Shown here in pieces: positions 1 to 8,754 of a stretch of DNA of 64,000 nucleotides. The translations under genes were made by a program, and so were the position numbers. The notes under the pieces are model-generated. The model made no database searches and was not told the DNA's origin. It saw only the letters and a program-made list of their open reading frames with translations. The stretch comes from Fibrella aquatilis (GTDB lineage: Bacteria > Bacteroidota > Bacteroidia > Cytophagales > Spirosomataceae), in the NCBI RefSeq assembly GCF_017353255.1, contig NZ_JAFMYU010000032.1:1-64000 (forward strand), in the 5' to 3' direction. Numbering within the stretch: the first letter of the stretch is position 1; every line of letters starts with the position of its first letter.

Positions 1-45
1 TACAATGACTCTTGCTCAATAAGCCTGGGCGCGAAGCCAATCCGT

Positions 46-100
46 CGGACCGCATTGTACATTATACATTACGGTCCGCCGCTGCGGTTCATTGTACATT
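46..100. repeat. HP1 heptad hairpin element (cut by window edge)
   Basis: Short arms at 46-52 and 72-78 flank units related to aatgtac, with a GC core (cggtccgc...) that recurs in HP8. Matching words continue to position 1, so the element probably extends left of the window. Its right part supplies the last three codons and the TGA of the HExxH gene that ends at 89. Confidence 0.6.
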
Positions 101-397
101 CAGAAACGCCCAAAATGGCCTTTTGTTGAGGTAGTCGAGGTTATGGTCGTGGGTGAAGGCTTCGCGCTCGAAGCGGATAGATCGGTAGGCTTCGTAGTGA
201 CGGAGGCCCCGCAGGCGGTAGTAGCCGTACTCGGCGAAGTACCAGATATAAAACGGCAACAGCAGCAGTTCCAGCTGTTGCCGCAGGTGAATACGCTCAT
301 GGTTGAGCAGCCGCGCCGAGGGATTCGGTTGCTGCACCAACACAAACGGCCAAATGGTCATGCCATTGACCCAGAGCCAGGGGGTTACAATAATCAA
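89..397 (-). CDS. Small HExxH (zincin-like) protein of unknown function
   Basis: A 102-residue protein. HERIH at residues 33-37 fits the HExxH zinc-binding motif, and Glu residues near 77-79 (FEREAF) could be the third ligand. A hydrophobic stretch lies at about 44-60. From memory it resembles short hypothetical proteins common in Cytophagales, but I cannot name a characterised member. The longest frame starts at a TTG (397) in the edge of HP2; an in-frame ATG lies at 361. The stop codon and final residues NVQ are encoded by HP1. Peptidase activity is only inferred from the motif. Confidence 0.65.
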   Translation of the reverse strand: MIIVTPWLWVNGMTIWPFVLVQQPNPSARLLNHERIHLRQQLELLLLPFYIWYFAEYGYYRLRGLRHYEAYRSIRFEREAFTHDHNLDYLNKRPFWAFLNVQ

Positions 398-538
398 TTA
401 AGAATTAAGAATTAAGAATCAGTTCGATACATCGGCTTTCCACATCCGGTAAACTATACGACTGTGTCATGTGTCTATAACGCAGGGGGCCACTGCTATC
501 ATTCCTGCCGTTAATTCTTAATTTTTAATTCTTAATTT
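396..538. repeat. HP2 heptad hairpin element
   Basis: The left arm (396-418) is three copies of the heptamer aattaag. The right arm (511-538) is four units of its complement (ttaattc or ttaattt). The roughly 90-nt centre is unrelated. It lies between the divergent HExxH gene and nhaD and would serve both promoter regions. Confidence 0.8.
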
Positions 539-549
539 CCTAACCCACC

Positions 550-1851
550 ATGCTCCTTACCCTCCTGCTCGTTTTCCTGCTGGGCTATTTGCTTATCACG
601 CTCGAAGACGTTATTCACCTCAATAAAACGGCTACGGCGCTCATTACGGGCGTTTTATGCTGGACAATCTACGCGCTGTCGGGGGTAGCAGACGGGCACG
701 CGGTGAGCGAACAATTGGGGCACCACCTGATCGATATTGCCGAAATCCTCTTCTTTCTGCTGGGGGCTATGACCATCGTTGAGCTGATTGATGCCCACGA
801 CGGCTTCACGCTCATCACCGACCGTATTGCCAGCCGCAACACCCGTACCCTGCTTTGGATCAGCAGTTTCCTGGCTTTTTTCCTCTCAGCCCTGCTCGAC
901 AACCTCACCACGGCCATTGTGATGGTGTCGGTGTTACGGAAGCTCGTGCACGACCCGCAGCAGCGGCGTATCATGGCGGGCATGACCATCGTGGCCTGTA
1001 ATGCCGGGGGCGTCTGGTCACCCATTGGCGACGTGACCACCACCATGCTCTGGATCGGGGGGCAGGTTACCACGCTCAACATCATCAAGACACTACTCCT
1101 GCCCAGCCTGGTGGCCATGCTGGTACCACTGGGCATTCTTACCATGCGCTACCCCGCCGCCACCACGGCTTTTGTGCCGTCGGAGGAGGAAGAAGGGGTC
1201 AGTCGCCCGTATGTGACGCGGGTACGGCGGCGCGACCGGCGGCTGATGCTGGCCATTGGGCTGGGGGGCATGCTGTTCGTTCCCATTTTTAAAACTCTCA
1301 CCGGATTACCGCCTTACATGGGTATGATGCTGGTGCTAGGGGTTATCTGGGTGGCCTCGGAGGTGATACACAAAGACAAAGACGAGGCCGCCCGCGAACC
1401 GCTTACCCCCGCCTATGCCCTCCAGAACATCGATTCGCCCTCAATTCTCTTCTTCCTGGGCATTCTGCTGGCCGTGGGAGCGCTGGAGGCCGTGGGGGGC
1501 CTGCGCCTGCTGGCCGACTCACTGAACGAGTCGGTAGGGCAACTCGACGTGATTGTGTTGCTTATCGGGCTGGTGTCGGCCGTGGTCGATAACGTACCTA
1601 TTGTGGCGGCGGCCATGGGCATGTATGATTTGCAGACCTTCCCCACCGACAATCAGTTATGGGAGTTTCTGGCCTATTGCGCGGGTACGGGGGGCAGCAT
1701 TTTGCTGATCGGATCGGCGGCGGGCGTGGCCGTGATGGGTATGGAAAAGCTCGAATTCGGCTGGTACCTGCGCAAAATCAGCTGGCTGGCCCTGCTGGGT
1801 TATCTCGCCGGGGCAGGCGTGTACCTGGGGCAGGTGGCGCTGTTGCGATAA
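550..1851 (+). CDS. nhaD: NhaD-type sodium:proton antiporter
   Basis: A 433-residue polytopic inner-membrane protein with about 12 hydrophobic segments. NhaD exchangers expel Na+ or Li+ for protons and support pH and salt homeostasis. Two Asp-Asn motifs typical of the ion-transporter superfamily are visible: LDNLTTAIV at about residue 115 and VDNVPIVAA at about 344. The first segment (LLVFLLGYLLITLED) matches the usual NhaD N-terminus. The ATG at 550 lies 12 nt past HP2 with no clear Shine-Dalgarno, normal for this phylum. The gene stands alone. Confidence 0.9.
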   Translation: MLLTLLLVFLLGYLLITLEDVIHLNKTATALITGVLCWTIYALSGVADGHAVSEQLGHHLIDIAEILFFLLGAMTIVELIDAHDGFTLITDRIASRNTRTLLWISSFLAFFLSALLDNLTTAIVMVSVLRKLVHDPQQRRIMAGMTIVACNAGGVWSPIGDVTTTMLWIGGQVTTLNIIKTLLLPSLVAMLVPLGILTMRYPAATTAFVPSEEEEGVSRPYVTRVRRRDRRLMLAIGLGGMLFVPIFKTLTGLPPYMGMMLVLGVIWVASEVIHKDKDEAAREPLTPAYALQNIDSPSILFFLGILLAVGALEAVGGLRLLADSLNESVGQLDVIVLLIGLVSAVVDNVPIVAAAMGMYDLQTFPTDNQLWEFLAYCAGTGGSILLIGSAAGVAVMGMEKLEFGWYLRKISWLALLGYLAGAGVYLGQVALLR

Positions 1852-2260
1852 GATACGCTGACAACTGCTGTTAAAAAACGACAATCCTATACAAAATCAA
1901 TCGGCCTAACCTTGGCCGAAGTAACTCCCATTTATAGCAACGTTAACGGCGGGCTGGGTATATTCGGGGCTATCAACTTAGAGCGGTATACGTACTGAGC
2001 ATCCATATTCTTACAACCAGTTCGCGCGCTATTCTATGGGCCACTACTGACAAGATGGTTAGTCCCCGTATCAGGCCTTTGCCCCTCAAACTTTGCCGAC
2101 TCTAAATCACGCTTATTATGAACGAGCGGTCTCTTCCGCTCGTTCATAACAGGCCCTCGCCATTAGGCTTCAACAAATACCATAGCGGTAGAGTTGGGCC
2201 GGGTTGGGTACTGCCGCGTAGGCATTTACCAGCTAGGGCAAACCAACGTTATTTTGCTTT
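1852..2260. other. Gene-free stretch between nhaD and catalase
   Basis: About 410 bp without a convincing ORF. It holds a weak 6-bp stem (1901-1919) and the perfect hairpin at 2116-2149. Short frames here lack coding character. Confidence 0.6.
2116..2149. terminator. Perfect 14-bp hairpin between convergent genes
   Basis: Arms 2116-2129 and 2136-2149 are exact complements with a 6-nt loop (tctctt). It lies between the convergent nhaD and catalase genes. No strong T-tract follows on either strand, so termination is likely but not certain. Confidence 0.5.
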
Positions 2261-3169
2261 CTACAAAGAAATACCCATCTTCTTCGCCATGTCGGCAAAC
2301 ATTTGCGGGTCATATTCGTAATCGTCTGACCCTGGCGCGTTTAGTTGTGGCTCCTCGTCCAGGTCGGGGATAGGATGGCCGGGAATAGCACCCTGCACTA
2401 CTTCCAGCGGCTGACCATCTTCTGGGTGGTTACCATGCCAGATCAGGGCCGCCTGCTTATAGTCGTCCTGGCTGAAGGTATAGAGTTTCAGGTGCATCTT
2501 GTCGTCCATGAACTTCTTCGCTTCGGGGAATTTATCGTTGCTGAGGTCAGGAATCGGCAGCAGTTTGGTTACCTGCACGCCCGTGAGTAACTCCAGGGCT
2601 TTAGCGTAGGCCACCACATGCAAACCACCGCGTACCAGCAGGTAACCTACCATGGTGCGGGCTGTGGGATCAGTTACCATCTCGTAGGTGCGCATCTTAC
2701 CGGCACGGGCACCACATTCCAGGAAAAAGTTGTGAAGCAGATCGAGCTTCAGGTTGCCGCTGCTAAAGACATTGGAGCCATCCCAGAACTTGCCCATCGA
2801 GTCCATGGGCAGCGCCGTTTGGCCGCTGGCATTGAAGTGATACGTGTTGCGGGCGTTAACACCCTCGGCCAGTGGCGCAATGGTAGGGTCAATGCCCCGT
2901 TTCGACACGCCCGTCAGCAGTAGGTTGATCGTGTACGACACCACCTCGATGTGGCCGTACTCTTCCCCTGCAATACTGCAAATGAGGTCATAGAACGGTC
3001 TGAGTTTCTTACGTCCCCGAAAATTGAACGACTGGTAGGTGTAGTTCATCAGGGTAGACATTTCCCCGAATTTACCACCCAGCAATTCCTGGACGGCGGC
3101 GGCATCATTAGCCGAAGGGTTAGTTGGTTTTGGCAGCTCAATAGGCAACCGGTCCATTTTCAGGATCAT
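2261..3169 (-). CDS. Manganese (non-haem) catalase
   Basis: About 302 residues, normal for dimanganese catalases, which convert hydrogen peroxide to water and oxygen. The ferritin-like four-helix core is recognisable: Glu in GKFGEMST (about 36), EEYGH (about 69-73), the FLECGARAGKMRTYE helix, and a later His in GGLHVVAYA are the expected metal ligands. I chose the ATG at 3169 (MILKMDRL) because family members begin with a similar sequence; an extra upstream in-frame start at 3199 adds 10 residues. The C-terminal tail is acidic (DLDEEPQ, DDYEYDPQ). Confidence 0.92.
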   Translation of the reverse strand: MILKMDRLPIELPKPTNPSANDAAAVQELLGGKFGEMSTLMNYTYQSFNFRGRKKLRPFYDLICSIAGEEYGHIEVVSYTINLLLTGVSKRGIDPTIAPLAEGVNARNTYHFNASGQTALPMDSMGKFWDGSNVFSSGNLKLDLLHNFFLECGARAGKMRTYEMVTDPTARTMVGYLLVRGGLHVVAYAKALELLTGVQVTKLLPIPDLSNDKFPEAKKFMDDKMHLKLYTFSQDDYKQAALIWHGNHPEDGQPLEVVQGAIPGHPIPDLDEEPQLNAPGSDDYEYDPQMFADMAKKMGISL

Positions 3170-3297
3170 AACGAACTGTGGTTTTGGGTGTATTATCACA
3201 GACCTAACCGGCAGTCGTCATGTATGTTCTATTAAATCTATAGAATGATTAGATATTGGTCATTTCGCTGCCCTGTCATTCAATGACCACCGAATGC

Positions 3298-4374
3298 CTA
3301 TTTCTTCCCTGCCAATTGCCCACAGGCGGCGTCGATGTCCTTGCCCCGGCTCCGGCGAATGCTCACGGTCACGCCGCGATCTTCCAGATAACCCGCGAAT
3401 TTATCGAGTGTCTGGGGGTCGGTATTCTTGAAACTAGCCTCGGCAATGGGGTTATATTCAATGATATTGATCTTTGCGGGCACCTTTTTAGTAAACTCCC
3501 AAAGCTCTTTGGCGTCTTGCAGTGTGTCGTTGAAATTGTAGAACACGATGTACTCAAACGTGACGCGGGTACCGGTTTTGCGGTAGAAATAGCCCAGCGC
3601 GTCGGCCAGATTTGCCAGCGAATTGCTCTCGTTGATCGGCATGATTTGATCGCGCTTCACGTCATTAGCCGCGTGTAGCGACAGAGCCAGGTTGGTCTTT
3701 ACGCCATCGTCACCCAGTTGCCGGATCATCTTGGCAATACCCGCTGTGGAGATCGTAATCCGCTTCGGCGACATGCCCAGCCCGTCGGGCGAGGTGATCC
3801 GGTCTACGGATTCGAGCACGTTTTTGTAGTTCAGCAGCGGCTCGCCCATGCCCATGTAGACGATGTTGGTGAGCGGAGCGTCGAACGTAGTTTTGGCCTG
3901 CCGGTCAATCTCTACCACCTGATCGTAGATCTCGGCGGCGTCGAGGTTGCGTTTGCGGTCCATGTAACCCGTGGCGCAAAACTTGCACGTGAGCGAACAC
4001 CCCACCTGACTCGACACGCAAGCCGTCATTCTCGGTGCGACCGGTGCGCCGGTGCGATCTCGCTCCTGGTCGTCCTGGCGAAGGGCTGGAATGAGTACGC
4101 CCTCCACCAAATTACCATCAAACAGCCGGAACGACGATTTAATGGTGCCGTCATTGCTGCGTTGTTCGGTAGCTACTGTTAATGAATTGATAGCAAAATC
4201 GGTGTCGAGTTTATCGCGCAGGGCCACGCTGAGGTTGCTCATCTGTCCAAACGACCGCGCCGATTTTTTCCAGATCCACTCCTGCACCTGCTTCGCCCGG
4301 AACGCCGGTTCGCCGTTCTGCTTGAACCAGTCGGTGAGTTGCGCGGGCGTATATTTTCTAATGTCTTGTTTCAT
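3298..4374 (-). CDS. rlmN: Dual-specificity 23S rRNA/tRNA adenine-C2 methyltransferase RlmN
   Basis: A 358-residue radical-SAM enzyme that methylates A2503 of 23S rRNA and A37 of some tRNAs. The [4Fe-4S] motif CxxxCxxC is at residues 126-133 (CSLTCKFC). A C-terminal Cys (DAACGQ, about 351) matches the family's second catalytic cysteine. The SAM-binding MGMGEPL motif is present. Length is normal. The ATG lies directly against HP3. Confidence 0.95.
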   Translation of the reverse strand: MKQDIRKYTPAQLTDWFKQNGEPAFRAKQVQEWIWKKSARSFGQMSNLSVALRDKLDTDFAINSLTVATEQRSNDGTIKSSFRLFDGNLVEGVLIPALRQDDQERDRTGAPVAPRMTACVSSQVGCSLTCKFCATGYMDRKRNLDAAEIYDQVVEIDRQAKTTFDAPLTNIVYMGMGEPLLNYKNVLESVDRITSPDGLGMSPKRITISTAGIAKMIRQLGDDGVKTNLALSLHAANDVKRDQIMPINESNSLANLADALGYFYRKTGTRVTFEYIVFYNFNDTLQDAKELWEFTKKVPAKINIIEYNPIAEASFKNTDPQTLDKFAGYLEDRGVTVSIRRSRGKDIDAACGQLAGKK

Positions 4375-4482
4375 GAAAGCGAACGAGTGAATAGCGAAAT
4401 AGTGAATGAGCGAATGGGGCTTACCCTAGAGCAGTAATCGACGTAGGCACCTTTCGCTCATTTACTATTTCGCTCTTTCACC
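4375..4482. repeat. HP3 hairpin element, 8-nt units
   Basis: Left arm 4375-4414 and right arm about 4452-4482 pair with scattered mismatches. Units have an 8-nt spacing (gagtgaat-like), related to HP9. It begins at the base next to the rlmN start codon and ends 2 nt from the Uma2 stop. Confidence 0.75.
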
Positions 4483-4484
4483 CA

Positions 4485-5087
4485 TTAGTATACGATCTCT
4501 TCCTCGTCGAGTAAGTTTTTGATATTCAATACACAATTGTCTAATACAACTATGTCGTTACTCCAGTCGGTGATAATACTGTCTTTTCCGGGTTGCATGA
4601 CAACTACTTTTCGAGAAGCCGTCAGTACCCAAAGCACCCGCTCAACACCGAAATCGAATAACGTTTGTGATTTTTCGAGGATATAGTTCACGTCATTGGC
4701 CACGTCTTCGTCCCAGTCGATTCGGATATCTACCTCAACCAGCACTTTGGGTGGCACATCGAAATATTTACCTTTTAAAACAGGTAATGTGGCTTTATCG
4801 AAAATAGCAATGTCGGCGGCGAAGTTATTACCCTTGCTGATGTGCAAACCCGCTTCGCTAGTAACCATTCGATACTGCCTTCGATTAATCTGACTCCATA
4901 AGTAGCCATAGATAGCACCAACAATAACACTCTGTAAATCACTACTCCCCATAATTTCTTCTGATTTGACCTGGCCCGCCAGTACGTCACGGTAGCCTTT
5001 ATAATATAACGGTCTGCCGTTGAGCACTTCGCGTATGAGCCGGGCCGGAATGGCCGACGTTTGTACGGGTTCTTCAGTGGTTATCAT
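4485..5087 (-). CDS. Uma2-family restriction-endonuclease-like protein
   Basis: A 200-residue protein of the Uma2 (DUF820) family, which has a PD-(D/E)XK nuclease fold and is abundant in cyanobacteria and Cytophagales; its biological role is unsettled. Family signatures are NFAADIAIFD near residue 92, and PPKVLVEVDIRIDWDED followed by a Lys-bearing helix. The start overlaps the end of cvpA by 4 bp (ATGA type), suggesting co-translation. A second Uma2 gene is at 13961. Confidence 0.85.
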   Translation of the reverse strand: MITTEEPVQTSAIPARLIREVLNGRPLYYKGYRDVLAGQVKSEEIMGSSDLQSVIVGAIYGYLWSQINRRQYRMVTSEAGLHISKGNNFAADIAIFDKATLPVLKGKYFDVPPKVLVEVDIRIDWDEDVANDVNYILEKSQTLFDFGVERVLWVLTASRKVVVMQPGKDSIITDWSNDIVVLDNCVLNIKNLLDEEEIVY

Positions 5088-5620
5088 GGCGTAGTGATCT
5101 GTTCGCGTTTAAACTTTCGGCCAGCTTCCAGGCCTTTCGGCATCCAGACGGTGGCCACGTTCATCACTTTGGGCGCTACGGGCCGCAGCAGGGGGTACAT
5201 GAAACTGTCGCGGGCCTGATTAGCAGGCATTTTGACGTTCATAAAACTAAACAGCCAGAGAATCACACTAATTCCAAACACCCAGGTGAATATGCCCACC
5301 GCCGCCCCCGCCACACTGTCAAACGTACCCAGCAGGGTATATTTCAGCGACCGGCGCAGGGCAAACCCCATGCGGTTGATCATGAACACAACGGGGAAAA
5401 AGATGATGGAGAACCCCAGCCACGGCAAAAACTTCCGCGCCAGTTCGCGACTGATGTAGGGAGCCAGCAGGTCAATCCCGAATTGCAGAAATTTGAAGCC
5501 CACAATGAGCGCGATGACAAACGCAATAATGGCCACAATCTCCACCAGCAACCCCTTTCGGTAGCCGTTATACGCCCCCCACGCCAGGGGTATCAAGATG
5601 AGAATATCGAGAGTGACCAT
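5084..5620 (-). CDS. CvpA family membrane protein
   Basis: 178 residues with four hydrophobic segments and the N-terminal pattern LDILILIPLAWGAYNGYRKGL typical of CvpA, an inner-membrane protein first linked to colicin V production and later to envelope homeostasis. Gene order on this strand is yqeY, cvpA, Uma2, with HP4 separating yqeY from cvpA. Confidence 0.88.
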   Translation of the reverse strand: MVTLDILILIPLAWGAYNGYRKGLLVEIVAIIAFVIALIVGFKFLQFGIDLLAPYISRELARKFLPWLGFSIIFFPVVFMINRMGFALRRSLKYTLLGTFDSVAGAAVGIFTWVFGISVILWLFSFMNVKMPANQARDSFMYPLLRPVAPKVMNVATVWMPKGLEAGRKFKREQITTP

Positions 5621-5626
5621 AGGATT

Positions 5627-5709
5627 GAATGGAGAATGAAGAATGTAAAATGGCTTCGCGCATTACATTCTAAAGCGCGAAGCCATTTTACATTCTTCAT
5701 TCTCCATTC
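5627..5709. repeat. HP4 heptad hairpin, 34-bp perfect arms
   Basis: Arms 5627-5660 and 5676-5709 are exact complements around a 15-nt loop. Units are aatgXXX heptamers, and the inner stem ends with ggcttcgcg. It lies 6 nt upstream of the cvpA start. Confidence 0.9.
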
Positions 5710-5727
5710 TTCATTTTACATTTCTCA

Positions 5728-6177
5728 TTATAATAAACTTTTCACCATAGCCGAGATGGATTTGCCATCGGCTTGTCCGGCGAGCGCTTTATTGGCGGCA
5801 CCCATCACCTTGCCCATATCGCCGGGGCCGGTGGCGCCTACCTGCGCGATCACGGCCTGCACCGCCGAGCGGAGTTCGTCTTCTGAAAGCTGCTTGGGCA
5901 GATACTTTTCAATCACGGCAATTTCAGCTTCTTCTGTGGCCAGCAAGTCTTCGCGGCCCTGCTGCCGGTAAATATCGGCCGAATCTTTGCGCTGCTTCAC
6001 GGCTTTTGAAAGGAGTTTGATCTCGTCTTCGGGTTTGAGGTCGCCGCCGGTGGCCCCTTCTTTAGTTTCTTCGAGCAGGATCATAGACTTCACGGCCCGC
6101 AACGCCCGCAGGCGGTCCTGATCTCTGGCCTTCATGGCCTCCTTCACATCGGCGTCGATTTGTGCTTTTAATGACAT
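5728..6177 (-). CDS. GatB/YqeY domain protein
   Basis: 149 residues, the normal size for stand-alone YqeY proteins related to the tail domain of the GatB amidotransferase subunit. Seen: the N-terminal LKAQIDADVKEAMKARD helix, the charged EEAEIAVIEKYLPKQLSEDEL segment and C-terminal GDMGKVMG. The likely role is tRNA binding or quality control, but the function of single-domain members is not established. Confidence 0.9.
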   Translation of the reverse strand: MSLKAQIDADVKEAMKARDQDRLRALRAVKSMILLEETKEGATGGDLKPEDEIKLLSKAVKQRKDSADIYRQQGREDLLATEEAEIAVIEKYLPKQLSEDELRSAVQAVIAQVGATGPGDMGKVMGAANKALAGQADGKSISAMVKSLL

Positions 6178-6222
6178 GGATTGTAGAATAAGTGATTGGA
6201 AAGCGAAGTTACCGCTTCTCGT

Positions 6223-6255
6223 AAACCTACAAGGTTTTTAAAACCTTATAGGTTT
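6223..6255. repeat. HP5 short hairpin
   Basis: Arms 6223-6237 and 6241-6255 pair with one mismatch and a 3-nt loop. The word aacctataagg also forms HP21. The nfi stop codon TAA (6246-6248) is inside the right arm. Confidence 0.75.
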
Positions 6256-6917
6256 GCCCGTCGAACGTCATTGACCAGATTATGCGCCCGGCGCGTGGTT
6301 TCGGGAATCCGGTAGCCACCATCGCAACGCAGCATGAGGTCGATACCGGTCTGTAAATCAATGAGATGACCGGGTGAGACGTAAACGGGATTGACCTTGT
6401 TTTTAGTCCGAAGTGCCGCGCCAATAACCTCGCCCCGGTGCATCATTGGCGACCACGAGCCACGCTCTAAGGCTGGCTCTTCATACCGCCCCACCAGCAC
6501 CGATTTGCCACAGCCCAATGTGGGTCGGTCCAGCAGCAGGCCCGCGTGCGAGGCAATACCCAGTCGGCGGGGGTGGGCAATGCCGTGGCCGTCGAATACC
6601 ACTACGTCGGGCAGGATGGTCAGCTTGGCCCAAGCCTCAAGCAGGGCGGGTATCTCGCGAAACGACAGCAGGCCAGGTACGTAGGGAAACGACGTGGTGG
6701 TGATGGCCGTGGCTTCGGCGATGGTTTCGAGTGTGTCGAGCCGCAGCACGACAATACCGGCGTAGACGGTCTCTTCAAACTTGTTGAACGAAATATCGCA
6801 GCCCGCAATGGTCTCGGCAGGCCGGTCCAGGGGTTGAATGCGTATCTGATTGCGCAGTTGCTGTTGCAGCGTAACCGCCGCTTCGGGGCTATCGGGCCAG
6901 GGGTGTATAATGTTCAA
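6246..6917 (-). CDS. nfi: Endonuclease V
   Basis: Deoxyinosine-specific endonuclease that starts repair of deaminated adenine in DNA. Core motifs: GCDISFNK (first catalytic Asp), PGLLSFRE, VFDGHGIAHPRRLGIASH (DGHG metal site) and VGRYEEP. No ATG lies near the expected N-terminus. TTG at 6917 gives 223 residues, the same size as the E. coli enzyme; an earlier TTG at 6971 would add 18 residues encoded by HP6. The last codons AAC CTA TAA come from HP5. Confidence 0.88.
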   Translation of the reverse strand: MNIIHPWPDSPEAAVTLQQQLRNQIRIQPLDRPAETIAGCDISFNKFEETVYAGIVVLRLDTLETIAEATAITTTSFPYVPGLLSFREIPALLEAWAKLTILPDVVVFDGHGIAHPRRLGIASHAGLLLDRPTLGCGKSVLVGRYEEPALERGSWSPMMHRGEVIGAALRTKNKVNPVYVSPGHLIDLQTGIDLMLRCDGGYRIPETTRRAHNLVNDVRRANL

Positions 6918-6918
6918 G

Positions 6919-6993
6919 GTCTGATGTTTAAGGTTTAAAGTTGCCGTACCGGAATGCTGGTGGGGCGGCAACTTTAAACCTTAAACATTAGAC
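6919..6993. repeat. HP6 heptad hairpin element
   Basis: Arms 6919-6946 and 6966-6993 match at 27 of 28 positions. Heptamers are gtttaag and gtttaaa types, shared with HP8 and HP25. It fills the gap between nfi and the upstream saccharopine-dehydrogenase-like gene (stop at 6995). Confidence 0.88.
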
Positions 6994-6994
6994 T

Positions 6995-8053
6995 TTAAAC
7001 TCTGTTCACTCCGGCTATTTCCAGCACCAGATCGGCACCGAATAGGCCGGCGGGGGTCTGAAAACCGGGCCGGGCTTGTCCCTGAAGCACTTTTTGGGTG
7101 ATCAGCAACGAAGCCAGCACGGTCATGTCATATCCGTCGGGACCAAAGAGCCGCGCTTCGACAGATTGTCCGGCGGCGTTGCAGGCGCGGCCCCACACCT
7201 GTGTACTGGCGCGGCTGCGTTTGGTTGCGTTGGGGCCGGTGATGCGCCTCGTAATCTGCTGTTGAACAAACCGTTGCACCCATTTTTGGCGCAGTAACCA
7301 ACCCAGGTAATTTCCCGCCCGCGCAAACCGGATGGCCATGGGTTCGGCAGCCATAAACGTCTCAATATTGGGGATGCTCGTGGTATAGTAAGCCGTCGAT
7401 ACGTCGCCCCAAGGAATGCTCATACAGGGCAAAGTCTGTTCATTTAGAAACTTAACAGTCAAGACCTTATGTGCATAATCAACAGTTTTTAGTTTGCCAT
7501 TTTCGCGCACGAGTCCGCCCTGCCCCAGGCCGTCGGCGGCGGTTTGGGCGGTGCCGTGGCTCACCGCGCCGCCGTCATTGGCAAAGGCCAGTTGCAGGTG
7601 CGTGGCATCGGGCAGTTGGTCTTTCAGGTAGCGGGCTATACAATCGGTTGGTACCACGTCGAACCCCACACCCGACATAAGCATGACGCCTGCCCGTTTG
7701 GCTTCGGCGTCCAGGGCCGCACCCTGCTCGAAGACGGCTATTTCGCCCGTAATATCCAGGTAATGAACGCCGTTGCGCAGGCAGGCCTGTTGCATGGGCA
7801 AGGCTGTTTTGGAGAATGGCCCCGCGCAGTGCAACACCACCGCAACACCCTGCAACGCGGCACCCAGCGCCACGCTGTCGGCAAGGTCGGCCACGCGGTA
7901 AGCGAAGCCATACTGGCCGGCCAGCGGGCGGAGCTTTGTTTCGTCGCGGCCACATAAGATGGGTGTCAGGCCAAACTGGGCTACTTTTTCCAGTATCAGG
8001 CGGGCGGTATAGCCGTTGGCTCCGTAGAGCAGAAAGGTGTTGGGTGGGTTCAT
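6995..8053 (-). CDS. Saccharopine dehydrogenase-like NAD(P)-binding protein
   Basis: 352 residues with an N-terminal Rossmann motif (YGANGYTARLILE, about 9-21) and LCGRDETKL. This pattern is shared by saccharopine dehydrogenase-like and trans-acting enoyl reductase-like proteins. Later blocks GVHYLDITGE and SGVGFDVVPTDCIA fit the family. The substrate is unknown. The start overlaps the preceding gene by 4 bp, so the pair is probably co-translated. Confidence 0.82.
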   Translation of the reverse strand: MNPPNTFLLYGANGYTARLILEKVAQFGLTPILCGRDETKLRPLAGQYGFAYRVADLADSVALGAALQGVAVVLHCAGPFSKTALPMQQACLRNGVHYLDITGEIAVFEQGAALDAEAKRAGVMLMSGVGFDVVPTDCIARYLKDQLPDATHLQLAFANDGGAVSHGTAQTAADGLGQGGLVRENGKLKTVDYAHKVLTVKFLNEQTLPCMSIPWGDVSTAYYTTSIPNIETFMAAEPMAIRFARAGNYLGWLLRQKWVQRFVQQQITRRITGPNATKRSRASTQVWGRACNAAGQSVEARLFGPDGYDMTVLASLLITQKVLQGQARPGFQTPAGLFGADLVLEIAGVNRV

Positions 8054-8496
8054 TTGAGCCGGTTTAACCAGCTAAAGATACCAGCCGCCGTTAGCCCGCC
8101 AACCACATACCAGGCCACCGTCATGGAAGCCGTAGCCGCCGTGCGACGAACGGGGGCATCGCCCAGCCCCAGCGGCCCGGCTAGGGTAACGGCACCCGCA
8201 CCGGCCAGCGCACCCAGCACAGCGCCAAGGGGCAGAATAGCCGGCGGTTTCGCCAACCCTATCAGGCTATAATACAGGGTGTTAGACAGCAGATCGCCCG
8301 CCATAGCCGTGGCATAAAGCGCGTTGCCGGTGGGCGTGGGCAGGCCGGTGGCTTTCGTGATTTTCACAACACCACGTTCGCCCAGTTTCTGCACATGAGG
8401 GGCTTTTGGCTCCAGTTGCCGAACGGTTTCGTGGAGGGCGTTGAGCGCCACGGCCCCGGCAAGGCCGCTGAGAAATGATCTGGCTATAGTATCCAT
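8050..8496 (-). CDS. Hypothetical membrane protein
   Basis: 148 residues, not assigned to a named family. It has Ala/Gly-rich hydrophobic segments (about 8-20, 80-107 and 120-143) and a conserved-looking loop with HETVRQLEPKAP. It overlaps the start of the saccharopine-dehydrogenase-like gene by 4 bp, which suggests a linked membrane function. The direct partner is only inferred. Confidence 0.7.
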   Translation of the reverse strand: MDTIARSFLSGLAGAVALNALHETVRQLEPKAPHVQKLGERGVVKITKATGLPTPTGNALYATAMAGDLLSNTLYYSLIGLAKPPAILPLGAVLGALAGAGAVTLAGPLGLGDAPVRRTAATASMTVAWYVVGGLTAAGIFSWLNRLK

Positions 8497-8650
8497 ATCG
8501 CTGAGTCCGTTGTTTAGTTAGGAGGTAAACTATAATTGGCCTTGAAAGGATATGATGAATAGTGCCTATGCTACTGTTGGAAGCGAGGGAGCTTTTTTCA
8601 AACAGACGTTATTCTCTATGAAAACCAGTGCTTTAAACAGTACTGAAAAC

Positions 8651-8715
8651 GTTGTTTACGTTTGCTAGACCTTGTTTATGTTTGCTTACCTTTTGCTTAC
8701 CTTTGTTTAGCTTTG
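8651..8715. repeat. 11-nt periodic tract
   Basis: Degenerate 11-nt units: ttgcttacctt occurs twice in tandem, flanked by cttgtttatgt and tgtttagcttt. A related gttgtttacgt precedes them. The function is unknown. Confidence 0.55.
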
Positions 8716-8754
8716 TCTTAGGCACTTCGCAGAGAAGTACCTGAAAACCAAGCA

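Noticed and set aside
2118-2321. 67-residue plus-strand ORF
   Set aside because: It begins in the 14-bp hairpin and overlaps the end of the catalase gene; composition is not protein-like.
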